Origin: Pseudomonas syringae
GTDB lineage: Bacteria > Pseudomonadota > Gammaproteobacteria > Pseudomonadales > Pseudomonadaceae
Assembly: GCF_000737245.1 (NCBI RefSeq)
Contig: NZ_JPQU01000100.1
Span: forward strand, 124,001-188,000
Direction of reading: 5' to 3'
DNA length: 64,000 nt
In this document: piece by piece, positions 34,671 through 44,700 of the stretch
Position numbering within the stretch: the stretch's first letter is position 1
Layout: the number at the start of each line of letters is the position of its first letter
The notes under the pieces: model-generated
Told to the model about the DNA's origin: nothing
What the model saw: the letters and a program-made list of their open reading frames with translations, nothing else
Databases searched by the model: none
Made by a program: the position numbers and the translations under genes

Positions 34671-36374
34671 TCAAAGCCCTTTGCGTTTCGAGATGGAGCG
34701 TCGCGACACCCATTGGGCGACCACGGCGAAAAATACGATAAACACCAGCAAGGTCGTCGATGCGGCCGCCAGCGTAGGCGTCAGCGCCAACTGAATGCTG
34801 TCCCACATCTGTTTAGGCAAGGTGGTGTTGATCCCGCCGCTGACGAAGATGGCCACGGTCAGGTCGTCAAACGAGGTGATGAACGCCAACAGGAACGCCG
34901 ACACCAGACTGGCCGACATCAATGGCAAGGTCACGGTTCGCAGCCGGGTGAAGGTGCCGGCACCCAGCACACGAGCGGCGTCGTCCAGACGCCAGTCGTA
35001 CTGCTTGAAGGCCGCGGACAGCGTCACGACCACATACGGCAACGCCAGAACCGTATGCCCCAGCACCAGGCCCAGATCCTTGCCCGCCAGACCCATGCGT
35101 GAAAACAGGTACAGCAGGCCCAGGGCGATGACGATGCGCGGCACGATCAGGGGCGCGATAAACAGCACGAACAACCCTTTGCGCCAACCTGCCGACAAAC
35201 GTGTCAGCGCCATGGTTGCACCGAAACCCAACACCAGAGCGAGCAGCGCAGTGGCAATGCCGACCCCGAAGGATCTCAGTAACGCCGCCTGCCAGACGGG
35301 AGAAGTGAAGAACTCGATAAACCACTTGAAGCTGTACATCTTGGGCGGAAAAGCAATGAACGGGCTGCTGGTGAATGCCAACGGCACCACGATCAGCACA
35401 GGCAGAATCAGCAGCATGACCAGCAAGATGCTGTAACCGGTCAGTAATTTGCTGTCGCCGCCACGGGCACGTTCGTTACCGAAGCGGGCGCTGAAATGCC
35501 CGAGCCAGATCAACAGTTGCAGACCACGCCCCGAACGCTTGCCCTCCGGCGCTTCGCCGCCGAGTGAGGACAGACCGGCGACCCGATCGTAGATCAGGAA
35601 TACCACCAGGGATGACGCCAGCAAGACCACCGAAAGCGCGCCGGCAAAACGCATGTCAAACAGGTCCAGCACCGAGGAGATAACCAGCTGCGCGACCATC
35701 ATTTCCCGGGGTGAGCCCAACAAGGCCGGCACGATGAAGAAGCCAAGGCTGGTAATGAACACCAGCAACGCAGCGGCAGCGATACCCGGTGCCGACAAAG
35801 GCAGGAATATGCTGAAGAAACTCATTGCGCGGCTGGCGCCGAGGGTCTGCGCGGCGGGGGTCAAACGCTGATCAATGCTGCGCATGATCGGCAGCAAGGT
35901 GATCACCGCCAGTGGCAGCATGGAATGCACCATGCCGATCAATACCCCGGAGAGCGCGGGTACCAGCCCCGAAGGATTGTCCATGACCGAGGCCGCCAGA
36001 GTCGTCACCAGACCTTTGCGGGACAACAACAGCATCCAGGCGTAGGTCTTGACCAGGTAGCTGGTCCAGAACGGCAGCATGATCCACAGCATCCAGCGCT
36101 CGCGCCCATAAGGCGAAAGACGCGTCAGCAGGTACGCAATGGGATACGCCATCAGCACCGCAAGCAGCGCTGTCAGTGCGGAGATCCAGAACGTAATGCC
36201 CAACACCCGGCCGTACACGGGCGTGGACGCAATGCGCTCGAAATTACCCAGACTGAAACTGCCATTGGCGTCCTGGAAGCTGCCCATCAGCATTTCGCCC
36301 ACGGGCAGCAGGAAGAAAAGGCTCAGGAATATAAGGGCTGGAATTGCCGGCAACAAGCCGCGTCGCAGGTTCAT
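34671..36374 (-). CDS. Fused double permease of a spermidine/putrescine-type ABC importer
   Basis: A 567-residue membrane protein combining two permease domains that are normally separate. Residues 1 to about 290 resemble PotB (LGASRAMSFFSIFLPLSAPG is its ATPase-contacting loop). Residues about 310-567 resemble PotC (VLGAGTFTRLRTVTLPLMSAS). Both EAA loops are intact. It overlaps the ATPase gene by ATGA and abuts the ligase gene. Such fusion lets one chain form the full channel. Confidence 0.92.
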   Translation of the reverse strand: MNLRRGLLPAIPALIFLSLFFLLPVGEMLMGSFQDANGSFSLGNFERIASTPVYGRVLGITFWISALTALLAVLMAYPIAYLLTRLSPYGRERWMLWIMLPFWTSYLVKTYAWMLLLSRKGLVTTLAASVMDNPSGLVPALSGVLIGMVHSMLPLAVITLLPIMRSIDQRLTPAAQTLGASRAMSFFSIFLPLSAPGIAAAALLVFITSLGFFIVPALLGSPREMMVAQLVISSVLDLFDMRFAGALSVVLLASSLVVFLIYDRVAGLSSLGGEAPEGKRSGRGLQLLIWLGHFSARFGNERARGGDSKLLTGYSILLVMLLILPVLIVVPLAFTSSPFIAFPPKMYSFKWFIEFFTSPVWQAALLRSFGVGIATALLALVLGFGATMALTRLSAGWRKGLFVLFIAPLIVPRIVIALGLLYLFSRMGLAGKDLGLVLGHTVLALPYVVVTLSAAFKQYDWRLDDAARVLGAGTFTRLRTVTLPLMSASLVSAFLLAFITSFDDLTVAIFVSGGINTTLPKQMWDSIQLALTPTLAAASTTLLVFIVFFAVVAQWVSRRSISKRKGL

Positions 36375-37438
36375 GGCCGTGCCTCGCCAGCCAGCAACGT
36401 CGCCCGCTGCGCGTCCCAGGTGATGCCCACCTGGTCTCCCACACGCGGGGTCAGCTGCCGCTCACATCGCACGCTGAATCGCGCGCCAGAGGGCAACCGG
36501 ATCAGCGCACGTGTATCGCTGCCGAGAAACACGCACTCATCGATATGGCCCACCAGCAAACCCTGGGCAGGCTCGGTGAGGCGCGCGGCCTCAGGCCGGA
36601 CCAGCACGAACGCCTCCTCGGCAACGCCTTGGGCAACCTCTCCCCCCACACAGCCACCCAAATCAACCAGACTGCCTTCGATAGCGAACTGCTGGCTGTT
36701 TTCGCGACGCACGCTCAGCACGTTGGAATGGCCGATGAACTCGGCAGCGAAACGGGTGGCCGGCCGATCATAAAGCTCCTGAGGCGTCGCCAGTTGTTCA
36801 ATGCGCGCGCGGTTCATCAGACAGATTCGATCCGACAGGGTCAGCGCCTCTTCCTGATCGTGGGTTACGTAAATGAAGGTTGCGCCCAGCTCTTTATGCA
36901 TGTGACGGATTTCAAGCTGCATGTGTTCGCGCAGGTTCTTGTCGAGTGCGCCTAAGGGCTCATCGAGCAGAATCACTGACGGTCGATAGGCGAAACAGCG
37001 GGCCAGGGCGATCCGCTGCTGTTGCCCGCCCGACAGTTCATTGGGGTATCGATGGGCGAAATCCTGCATGCGCACCATGGCCAATGCGTCGTCCACTGCG
37101 GTTTTGATCTCGGCCTTGCCCAGGCGGCGCATGCGTAATCCATAGGCGACGTTGTCCCAGACGCTCATGTGCGGGAACAGCGCATAACTCTGGAACACCA
37201 GCCCCATGCCACGCTTGCCGGGCGCAGTATGGGTCGCGTCCTGGCCGTCGATCAGCAACTGGCCGCTGCTGGGCAGTACCAGCCCGGAAATCATTTGCAG
37301 CAAGGTGGTCTTGCCGGAACCCGAAGGCCCCAGCAAAGTCAGGAACTCCCCTTCTTTGACCTGGATATCAGTCGGCTGCAATGCAACGAACTGGCCGTAA
37401 GTCTTGCCCAGACCGCGGGCTTCTAGTTTGACGGTCAT
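36371..37438 (-). CDS. ABC transporter ATPase, PotA type
   Basis: A 355-residue ATPase with Walker A LLGPSGSGKTTLLQ, signature LSGGQQQRIALARC, Walker B VILLDEPLGALD and a C-terminal TOBE-type domain, as in PotA-like importers. It begins 10 bp after the binding-protein gene and ends overlapping the permease gene. It energises the importer in this operon. Confidence 0.93.
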   Translation of the reverse strand: MTVKLEARGLGKTYGQFVALQPTDIQVKEGEFLTLLGPSGSGKTTLLQMISGLVLPSSGQLLIDGQDATHTAPGKRGMGLVFQSYALFPHMSVWDNVAYGLRMRRLGKAEIKTAVDDALAMVRMQDFAHRYPNELSGGQQQRIALARCFAYRPSVILLDEPLGALDKNLREHMQLEIRHMHKELGATFIYVTHDQEEALTLSDRICLMNRARIEQLATPQELYDRPATRFAAEFIGHSNVLSVRRENSQQFAIEGSLVDLGGCVGGEVAQGVAEEAFVLVRPEAARLTEPAQGLLVGHIDECVFLGSDTRALIRLPSGARFSVRCERQLTPRVGDQVGITWDAQRATLLAGEARP

Positions 37439-37448
37439 GCAGCCACTC

Positions 37449-38513
37449 CTACGACAAGATCCAGGCGTTGAAACGTTCAGTCACCTGCGTGCGATTCTCT
37501 GCCCACCAGCTCGGGCTAGGCAGGCGCATGTTCTTCAGGTTTTGCGGGGCCGTTGGCAGCAATCTGGCGCGCTCGGCCGGGATTGAATCGAAGGCTTTGC
37601 GGTTGGTGGGGCCGTAGGCCAGCGTGTCGGTGAAGTCAGCCTGGCGCTTGGCGTCGGCACAGAAGCGCACGAACTCTTTGGCCATTTCCGCCCGAGGGGT
37701 GCCTTTGGGAATCGCCCAGCCTTCAATGGAAAACAGGCCCTGATTCCAGACAACTTTAACGGGTGCACCGTTTTCAATTGCGGCCTGTGCGCGACCGTTC
37801 CAGGTGGAAATCATGTCCACTTCGCCACTCTGGATGGCTTGCATCGCTTGAGCACCGGAGGTCCACCACAGGTCAATGTGTGGCTTGATCTTGTCCAGAC
37901 TTTTGAACGCACGATCCACATCCAGCGGATACAACTCGTCCAGCCCGACACCGTCGGCCATCAGCGCCTGCTCCAGAGTGTCCAATGGACTGCGGCGCAA
38001 GCAGCGGCGGCCGGGGAATTTCTCAACGTTCCAGAAATCAGCCCAGGATTGCGGCCGCTTGCCCTCGGCCAGGCTGTCAGTGCGATAGGCCAGGACAGTG
38101 GAGTAAACGTCCAGCCCGAGGAAATTCGGAGTGATGGCCTCAGGAATAATGTCGGGGTAGTCCTTGGCGTCCAGCCCGATAGGCTCAAGGAAACCTTCGG
38201 CTTCCAGGTACGGAATGTCTGCCGAAATGGTCAGGATGGTGGCGTCCCACACATAGTTGCGGGTTTTGACCATGGCCGCGAACTGCGCGACAGGCTGTGA
38301 CTCCCGGGCAACGCTGATGACCTTGATGCCGGTGGCTTTTTCGAACGGATTGTAAAACGCCTTGCGATACGCGATGGTGTACGGGCCGCCGGGATCGGAA
38401 ACCACAATCTGTTTGTCTTGGGCGCGAACCACGCTCGGCAGGCCCAAGGCCAACGCGAGGGTGGCACCGGCTTTGAGAACCTGGCGACGACTAGGGGTAA
38501 CTGGACTGCTCAT
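37449..38513 (-). CDS. Tat-exported periplasmic binding protein of a PotD-type ABC importer
   Basis: A 354-residue extracellular solute-binding protein. The N-terminus SRRQVLKAGATLALALGLPS carries twin arginines, suggesting Tat export, with cleavage near VRA-QDKQ. The mature part is of the spermidine/putrescine group (IVVSDPGGPYTIAYRKAFYN, NVEKFPGRRC). Relatives bind polyamines, other amines or organic acids. It is the second gene of the operon, after the crotonase. Confidence 0.9.
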   Translation of the reverse strand: MSSPVTPSRRQVLKAGATLALALGLPSVVRAQDKQIVVSDPGGPYTIAYRKAFYNPFEKATGIKVISVARESQPVAQFAAMVKTRNYVWDATILTISADIPYLEAEGFLEPIGLDAKDYPDIIPEAITPNFLGLDVYSTVLAYRTDSLAEGKRPQSWADFWNVEKFPGRRCLRRSPLDTLEQALMADGVGLDELYPLDVDRAFKSLDKIKPHIDLWWTSGAQAMQAIQSGEVDMISTWNGRAQAAIENGAPVKVVWNQGLFSIEGWAIPKGTPRAEMAKEFVRFCADAKRQADFTDTLAYGPTNRKAFDSIPAERARLLPTAPQNLKNMRLPSPSWWAENRTQVTERFNAWILS

Positions 38514-38670
38514 GACTGACTCCTACGGCACGAATGGATCGTTTGTGTAGATGGACGTCGGCAGGGGGCAAGATCAAGCAGCTGGCTAAAGAGGTACATT
38601 GCCCCTGTCGTCCGTGGTGCGATGAAGCCCGGAGCCAACCCTATCGGCTTGGCTACCGGTCAAGCGATTG

Positions 38671-39432
38671 TCAGTTCTTGGCACGCTTGCGGAAGAACTC
38701 TTCCATCATCCGTGCTGGTTCACCGGAGTCGTAGGCTTCTTTCTGAAGGCGTCGGCCTGCTTCGATGCAGCTCTTGAAACCTTCTTCGCTCATTTCCCGG
38801 AAACGCTGCTTGTCCAGACGCATCGCAACGGGTGGCTTGCCCGCCAGCTCCTGGGCGATTTCCATCGCTTTGGCGAACACTTGATCGGCGGGAACCAGAT
38901 GATGAATCAGACCGATGCGGTGACACTCTTCAGCGTCCATCAAGCGCCCGGTTAATACCAGTTCGATGGTGCGGGACATACCCAGCATGCTGTTCATGAT
39001 CCACGGACCGGTGGTACTCGGTATCCCCGAGTTGATTTCCGGCTGGCCCATGCGCACGGCCGGATGCCCGACACGGATGTCGCCGAGCAGCGCCACCTGA
39101 AACGCCGAACCCGCTGCGGTGCCGTTGAGCGCAATCACCAGCGGCTTCGAAAGCCCGCGCAGCGTCGCGTAGTAATACTCCCACTCGCCGACCCACTCCA
39201 CCGCACGGTCACCGGTGAAGTCATGGGCTTCAGACAGATCCTGACCGGCCGAAAACGCACGGTCCCCTGCCCCGGTCATGATGAACGCCTTGATCGCAGG
39301 GTCGGCTTCGTACTGCTTCAATGCCGCGATGATTTCGTTGCGCATAGGCGTGGTCCACGCGTTGAGCACGGCGGGCCGGTTCAATGTGATGACGGCAACA
39401 GCACCTTGGATCTCAAGCAAAATATCCGACAT
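38671..39432 (-). CDS. Crotonase-fold enzyme (enoyl-CoA hydratase/isomerase family)
   Basis: A 253-residue crotonase with FSAGQDLSE and NGTAAGSAFQVALLGDIRVG. The second catalytic glutamate is present (GQPEIN, Glu132), but the first is replaced by Gln112. Enzymes lacking the first glutamate often are not simple hydratases; isomerase, hydrolase or decarboxylase activity is possible. It is the first gene of the minus-strand block that continues with the importer and ligase, so it likely acts on the CoA ester made there. Confidence 0.88.
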   Translation of the reverse strand: MSDILLEIQGAVAVITLNRPAVLNAWTTPMRNEIIAALKQYEADPAIKAFIMTGAGDRAFSAGQDLSEAHDFTGDRAVEWVGEWEYYYATLRGLSKPLVIALNGTAAGSAFQVALLGDIRVGHPAVRMGQPEINSGIPSTTGPWIMNSMLGMSRTIELVLTGRLMDAEECHRIGLIHHLVPADQVFAKAMEIAQELAGKPPVAMRLDKQRFREMSEEGFKSCIEAGRRLQKEAYDSGEPARMMEEFFRKRAKN

Positions 39433-39667
39433 AGTTATCTCAATGCGATAGTTGGTGTTTCATTACGATAGTTAACTATTGAAAATTGCGCAACGGTCGA
39501 AATTGCCTTAATCGATTCAGGTGTGAGGATGGGGTGGTCAGAGCGATGGGAATGGGTGTCTACACATCTTCCAGAGACGGGCTCTGCGTTCATATTCACT
39601 AGCCAGGTAAGCGCTACTCAGGGTTGCGCCCTTACGTTCAGCGTGGTTTTCCGGTACCGAGTTGATC

Positions 39668-40735
39668 CTGTAGAAGCGCGCTTGCTCGCGAAGAACGATA
39701 ACTTGGTATGCCTGACACACCGCAGCGTCTGATTCGCGGGCAAGCGCGCTCCTACGGGATCAGTGATCTTCTGTAGGAGCGCGCTTGCCCGCGAGGAACG
39801 ATGACGCGGTATGCCTGCCAAACCGGGGTGCCTGATCCGCAGGCAAGCACCGCTCCCACAGGTTCGGTGATCGCCAGTAGGAGCAAGCTTGCCCGCGAGG
39901 AACGATGACGCGGTATGCCTGCCAAACCGGGGTGCCTGATCCGCAGGCAAGCCTCGCTCCAACAGGTTCGGTGATCGCCAGTAGGAGCGCGCTTGCTCGC
40001 GATGAACGATGACGCAGTGTGCCTGCCAAACCGGGGTGCCTGATTCGCGGGCAAGCCTCGCTCCCACAGACACCGCGCCTCCCGTTGGAGCGAGGCTTGC
40101 CCGCGAAGAACGATAACGCGGTATGCCTGCCGTACCGGGACGCCTGATTCGCGGGCAAGCCTCGCTCCAACAGACACCGCGCCTCCCGTTGGAGCGCGCT
40201 TGCCCGCGATGATCGATGACGCGGTATGCCTGCCGTACCGGGGCGCCTGATTCGCGGGCAAGCACCGCTCCAACAGGTTCGGTGATCGCCAGTAGGAGCG
40301 CGCTTGCTCGCGATGAACGATGACGCAGTGTGCCTGCCAAACCGCGTCGCCTGATTCGCGGGCAAGCACCGCTCCAACAGGTTCGGTGATCGCCAGTAGG
40401 AGCGCGCTTGCCCGCGAGGAACGATGACGCAGTGTGCCTGCCGTACCGGGGCGCCTGATTCGCGGGCAAGCACCGCTCCCACAGGTTCGGTGATCGCCAG
40501 TAGGAGCGCGCTTGCCCGCGATGATCGATGACGCGGTATGCCTGCAAAACCGGGGTGCCTGATTCGCGGGCAAGCACCGCTCCCACAGACACCGCGCCTC
40601 CCGTTGGAGCGAGGCTTGCCCGCAAAGAACGATAACGCGGTATGCCTGCCAGACCGCGTCGCCCTTATCGCGGGCAAGCACCGCTCCCACAGGTTCAGTG
40701 ATCGCCTGTAGGAGTAAGCTTGCTCGCGATAACCA
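39668..40735. repeat. Tandem REPIN array, about ten 104-bp units
   Basis: GTAGGAGCGCGCTTGCCCGC-type REP sequences occur eleven times at 39668, 39773, 39876, 39980, 40084, 40188, 40291, 40395, 40499, 40603 and 40708, spaced 103-105 bp. Between successive copies lies an inverted partner with core GCGGGCAAGC. Two linker types join units: one containing GGTTCGGTGATCGCCAG, and one containing GACACCGCGCCTCCCG (after the units at 39980, 40084 and 40499). Three minus-strand reading frames are open across it, but only because of the repeat. The flanks from 39433 and to 40798 hold nothing else that I recognise. Confidence 0.93.
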
Positions 40736-40798
40736 CAAGACGACCATAGAGGCCGTCTCGAGGCGTCAGGGTAAAGCGATGTAGCGAGTCAGCGGTCC

Positions 40799-41128
40799 TC
40801 AGTTTTTACCCCTGCAATCACTGAGCATCTGGTATTTCAAGGTCATTAGTTCGCCGATGGAGTTCTCATAAGTCATCAACTGCGGCACAACTTTACAGGC
40901 TCGATGATCCGGAGAAAGAACAATAATCCGCGCGATATCCAGTTCCATTCCGTAGCGGTACTCGATAATACCGGGCACTGTTTTTTTATGGTTTGTCGCA
41001 TAGTTTTCTACTTTTCGCTGATGGTCCTGAACCACCCTGTCCCGCGCTGATTTATCCACCGCTTCGGCATATGACGAGACTGGCAACAGCAGTGCAAGAG
41101 TGACCATCAACGGTCTGATAACGCTCAT
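40799..41128 (-). CDS. DUF2790 family exported protein
   Basis: A 109-residue protein with a signal peptide ending near SYA-EAVD and a C-terminal DUF2790 domain: YRYGMELDIARII, then CKVVPQLMTYENS and a final cysteine. The domain is common in Pseudomonas and has no known function. ATG 41128 follows GGAG by eight bases, and the open frame upstream lacks a better start. It lies between the REPIN array and a divergent small exported protein. Confidence 0.8.
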   Translation of the reverse strand: MSVIRPLMVTLALLLPVSSYAEAVDKSARDRVVQDHQRKVENYATNHKKTVPGIIEYRYGMELDIARIIVLSPDHRACKVVPQLMTYENSIGELMTLKYQMLSDCRGKN

Positions 41129-41372
41129 TTTTTCGTCTCCAGTTAAGTGATGACTCAACCTATCAGCCAGCCGCTTACCTGGAGATTGCGCGGACATTAC
41201 CATTTGGCCATTTCATCTATCTCGCGGCACGACGCTCCTATGACTTTCTAACAACATTGTCATCTTTCACTCACTCTCTCGTTAAGCGCCGGACCTTATG
41301 ATCACGCTTAATTCCTGAGGTGCTATTGAACGCAGCTCAGGTTTCTGCCATTGCATTAATACGGTAATCCAC

Positions 41373-41588
41373 ATGAGTCTGATCAAATCACTAATTCTCA
41401 CGGCCGCCGCACTTTCTTCAACTGCCGTACTTGCCGAAGACGGCAGTGAACGCGCAAGCCAGGCCGCGCAAAAAATGCGTGTCGCTCAAGAAGCGCGTTT
41501 CATTGATCAAAACAGCGGCGAAGCTTCGCGGTTTTTGAGCGCTGACGAGCAATCTCGCACTAAGCAATTGAAAAAGTCAGAAGGTTGA
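41373..41588 (+). CDS. Small exported hypothetical protein
   Basis: A 71-residue protein with a signal peptide (LILTAAALSSTAVLA) and a short mature part rich in charged residues and alanine (SERASQAAQKMRVAQEARF). It resembles small Pseudomonas exported proteins of the PtrA N-terminal type found near metal-efflux genes, but only weakly. A terminator follows at 41652. It lies just 3' of the end of czcA on the opposite strand. Confidence 0.65.
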   Translation: MSLIKSLILTAAALSSTAVLAEDGSERASQAAQKMRVAQEARFIDQNSGEASRFLSADEQSRTKQLKKSEG

Positions 41589-41651
41589 GTTTTCCCACTC
41601 CATAATTCGCCTTTAGCAGCCTCACGGCTCCTTTGGTCAAGGTGAATCTTT

Positions 41652-41677
41652 AAGCGTCCTGCGGGGCGCTTTTTTTT
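41652..41677 (+). terminator. Rho-independent terminator after the small exported protein
   Basis: AAGCGTCC-TGCG-GGGCGCTT forms an 8-bp stem (one G-U pair) with a tetraloop, directly followed by eight T residues, 64 bp past the gene stop. Confidence 0.85.
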
Positions 41678-41720
41678 GTCTTGCGTAATGCGTTAAAACA
41701 ACTGGGTGCATCACTAATAA

Positions 41721-41752
41721 AACGCCCGCGGCTGTTTCCAGCCGCGGGCGTT
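41721..41752 (-). terminator. Terminator at the end of czcA
   Basis: AACGCCCGCGGCTG and CAGCCGCGGGCGTT are perfect 14-base arms around a TTTC loop. On the minus strand the stem is followed by T-rich sequence (TTTATTAG), so it ends the czcCBA transcript 20 bp past czcA. It could act in both directions. Confidence 0.8.
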
Positions 41753-41772
41753 GAGTCAAGCAGCAGAACCCA

Positions 41773-44700
41773 TCACACCTCTTCTTCTCGACGATGGGCC
41801 CATTGATACAGCGCGGGCAACACCAGCAATGTCAGCGCCGTCGAGGAAAGGATGCCGCCAATCACCACGGTCGCCAGCGGCCGCTGGACTTCAGCTCCCG
41901 TACCCGTCGCCAACGCCATCGGGATAAAGCCCAGCGATGCCACCAGCGCCGTCATCAATACCGGGCGTAAACGCGTCAGCGCCCCCTCGTTGATCGCATC
42001 AGCCAAAGAACGGCCCTCCTGGCGCAGATTGCGAATGAACGAGATCATCACCAGACCGTTGAGCACGGCAACCCCGGACAAAGCGATAAACCCTACCCCC
42101 GCTGAAATCGACAGCGGAATATCCCGCAGCCACAGCGCCAAGACCCCGCCCGTCAAGGCGAACGGAATACCGGTGAAGACCAGCAAGCCGTCCTTCAGGT
42201 TGTTGAACATCATGAACAACAAGGCCAGTACCATCAGCAACGCGACTGGAACCACGATTTGCAGGCGCTTGGCGGCAGACTGAAGTTGCTCGAATTGCCC
42301 ACCCCAACTGGTCCAGTACCCCACCGGGATCTGCACACTGCTGTTGATCGTCTCCCCCGCTTCCTGGACAAATGACCCGAGGTCGCGGCCCCGCACGTTG
42401 GCGCTGACGATGACCAGCCGTTTGCCGTTCTCCCGGCTGATCTGGTTTGGGCCCAGCACCAGGTCCAGGCTCGCCACCTGGGACAGAGCGATGAAGCTGA
42501 TCTGTTGATTGGCGCTGTTGGCAGTGGCCGGCACTGGGATAAGCAGGCTGGAAAGCCCGTTCACATCAGTTCTCAGGGTCTCCGACAAGCGCACCACCAT
42601 GTCGAAGCGTCGGTCACCTTCGTACAGCGTACCGGCCTGACGCCCGCCGACGGCAATCGCAATGGCGTCTTGAACATCGCCCACGTTCAGGCCGTAACGT
42701 GCGGCCTTGTCACGATCAATGTTGATCGTCAGCACCGGCAAGCCGGTGGTTTGTTCGACCTTGACCTCGGAGGAGCCAGGGACTTTCTGCAACGTAGCGG
42801 CGATTTTCGCTGCGGTCTGGTTCAGCACGTTCATGTCATCACCGAATACCTTTACGGCCACGTCGCTGCGCACGCCTGAAACCAGCTCGTTGAAGCGCAG
42901 CTGGATGGGCTGCGACAGCTCGTAATTGCTGCCGGGCACGGTCGCGGCGGCTTGCTGCAACTCGGCAATCAGCGTCTCCCGAGACTTGCTCGGGTCAGGC
43001 CATTCACTCTGCGGCCTGAGCATCACATAGCTGTCCGAGATATTCGGCGGCATCGGGTCGGCGGCAATTTCCGCTGTACCGGTGCGGGCGAACATTCGTT
43101 CTACTTCCGGCATTTTCTCCATGACGGCTTTTTCAAGGCGCTGCTGCATGTCCACCGACTGGCTCAGGCTGGTCCCCGGCACCCGCAGCGCCTGCAGGGC
43201 AAAATCACCTTCACTCAGGCTTGGGATGAACTCGCTGCCCATGCGGCTCGCCGTGAAACCGGAGAGCACAATCAGCACAAAGGCCAGGGCGAACGCGATT
43301 GAACGGTGGCTCAGGACCCATTTCAGCACCGGTGCGTAACGCAGACGCGCGGTACGCATCACCACGCCCTCTTCTTCCTTGACCTTGCCTGTGACGAACA
43401 TGGCGATGGCCGCCGGCACAAAAGTCACCGACAGAATCATCGCACCCAGTAGCGCAATCACCACGGTAAACGCCATGGGGTGGAACATTTTGCCCTCGAC
43501 CCCCGTCAGGGCGAAGATCGGCAGGTACACCACCATGATGATCAACTGACCAAAAATCAGCGGACGACGCGCTTCTTTAGCGGCTGCAAACACCTCATGA
43601 AAGCGCTCAGAACGAGTCAAAATCCGCCCATATTTCTGCTGCGCATGGGCCAGCCTGCGGATTGCGTTCTCGACGATGACCACCGCGCCGTCGACGATGA
43701 TGCCAAAGTCCAGCGCACCAAGACTCATCAGGTTGGCGCTGACTTTATTGGTGAACATACCCGTGAAGGTGAACAACATCGCCAGTGGAATCACCATCGC
43801 GGTAATCAATGCCGCGCGGATGTTGCCAAGGAAAAGAAACAGGATCGCGATGACCAGAATGGCCCCTTCGATCAGATTCTTCTTCACTGTGGCGATAGCT
43901 TTCTCAACCAGGTTGGTACGGTCGTAAACCGTGACTGCTTCAACCCCCTTGGGCAGTGAGCGATTGATCTCTGCCAGTTTGGCGGCCACCGCCTGGGAGA
44001 CCGTGCGGCTGTTTTCGCCGATCAGCATGAAGACAGTGCCGAGAACCACCTCACGGCCATTTTCCGTTGCCGCCCCGGAGCGCAACTCTTGACCAATACC
44101 GACATCTGCCACGCTGCTCACCCGGATCGGCGTGCCCTGTACGTTGGCAATCACGATATTGGCGATGTCCTGAACGGTACCGAGTTGTCCCGGCGCACGA
44201 ATCAATAGCTGCTCACCGCCACGCTCAATGTAGCCGGCGCCGATGTTTGCGTTGTTGCGTTCGAGTGCCGCTACCAGATCGTTCAAGGTCAGCTTGTAGG
44301 CTGCAAGTTTCTTGGGGTCTGGAGCGATCTGATATTGCTTGGCGAAACCGCCGATGGTGTTGATCTCGGCCACGCCAGGCACATTGCGCAGTTGCGGCTT
44401 GATGATCCAGTCCTGAATCACCCGCAGATCGGTCGGCGTATAAGGCGTCCCGTCCTCTTTCAACGCTCCCTCTTGCGCCTCAACGGTCCACAGGAAAATC
44501 TCGCCGAGCCCGGTGGAGATTGGCCCCATGACCGCGTCTACGCCCTCGGGCAATTGATCCTTGGCGATTTGCAGGCGCTCGCCCACCAACTGGCGGGCGA
44601 AGAACAGGTCGGTGCCGTCTTCGAAAATCACCGTGACCTGAGACAGACCAGAGCGCGACAACGATCGGGTCTGCTGCAGTCCCGGCAGGCCCGCCATACT

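Noticed and set aside
39668..40735. CRISPR array
   Set aside because: The period is 104 bp, the repeats alternate in orientation and the linkers are near-identical, unlike CRISPR spacers. No cas gene is present.
39618..40747. Three long minus-strand open frames (305-335 codons) across the same DNA
   Set aside because: All three frames are open because of the 104-bp repeat array. The translations are repeats of one another and match no protein family.
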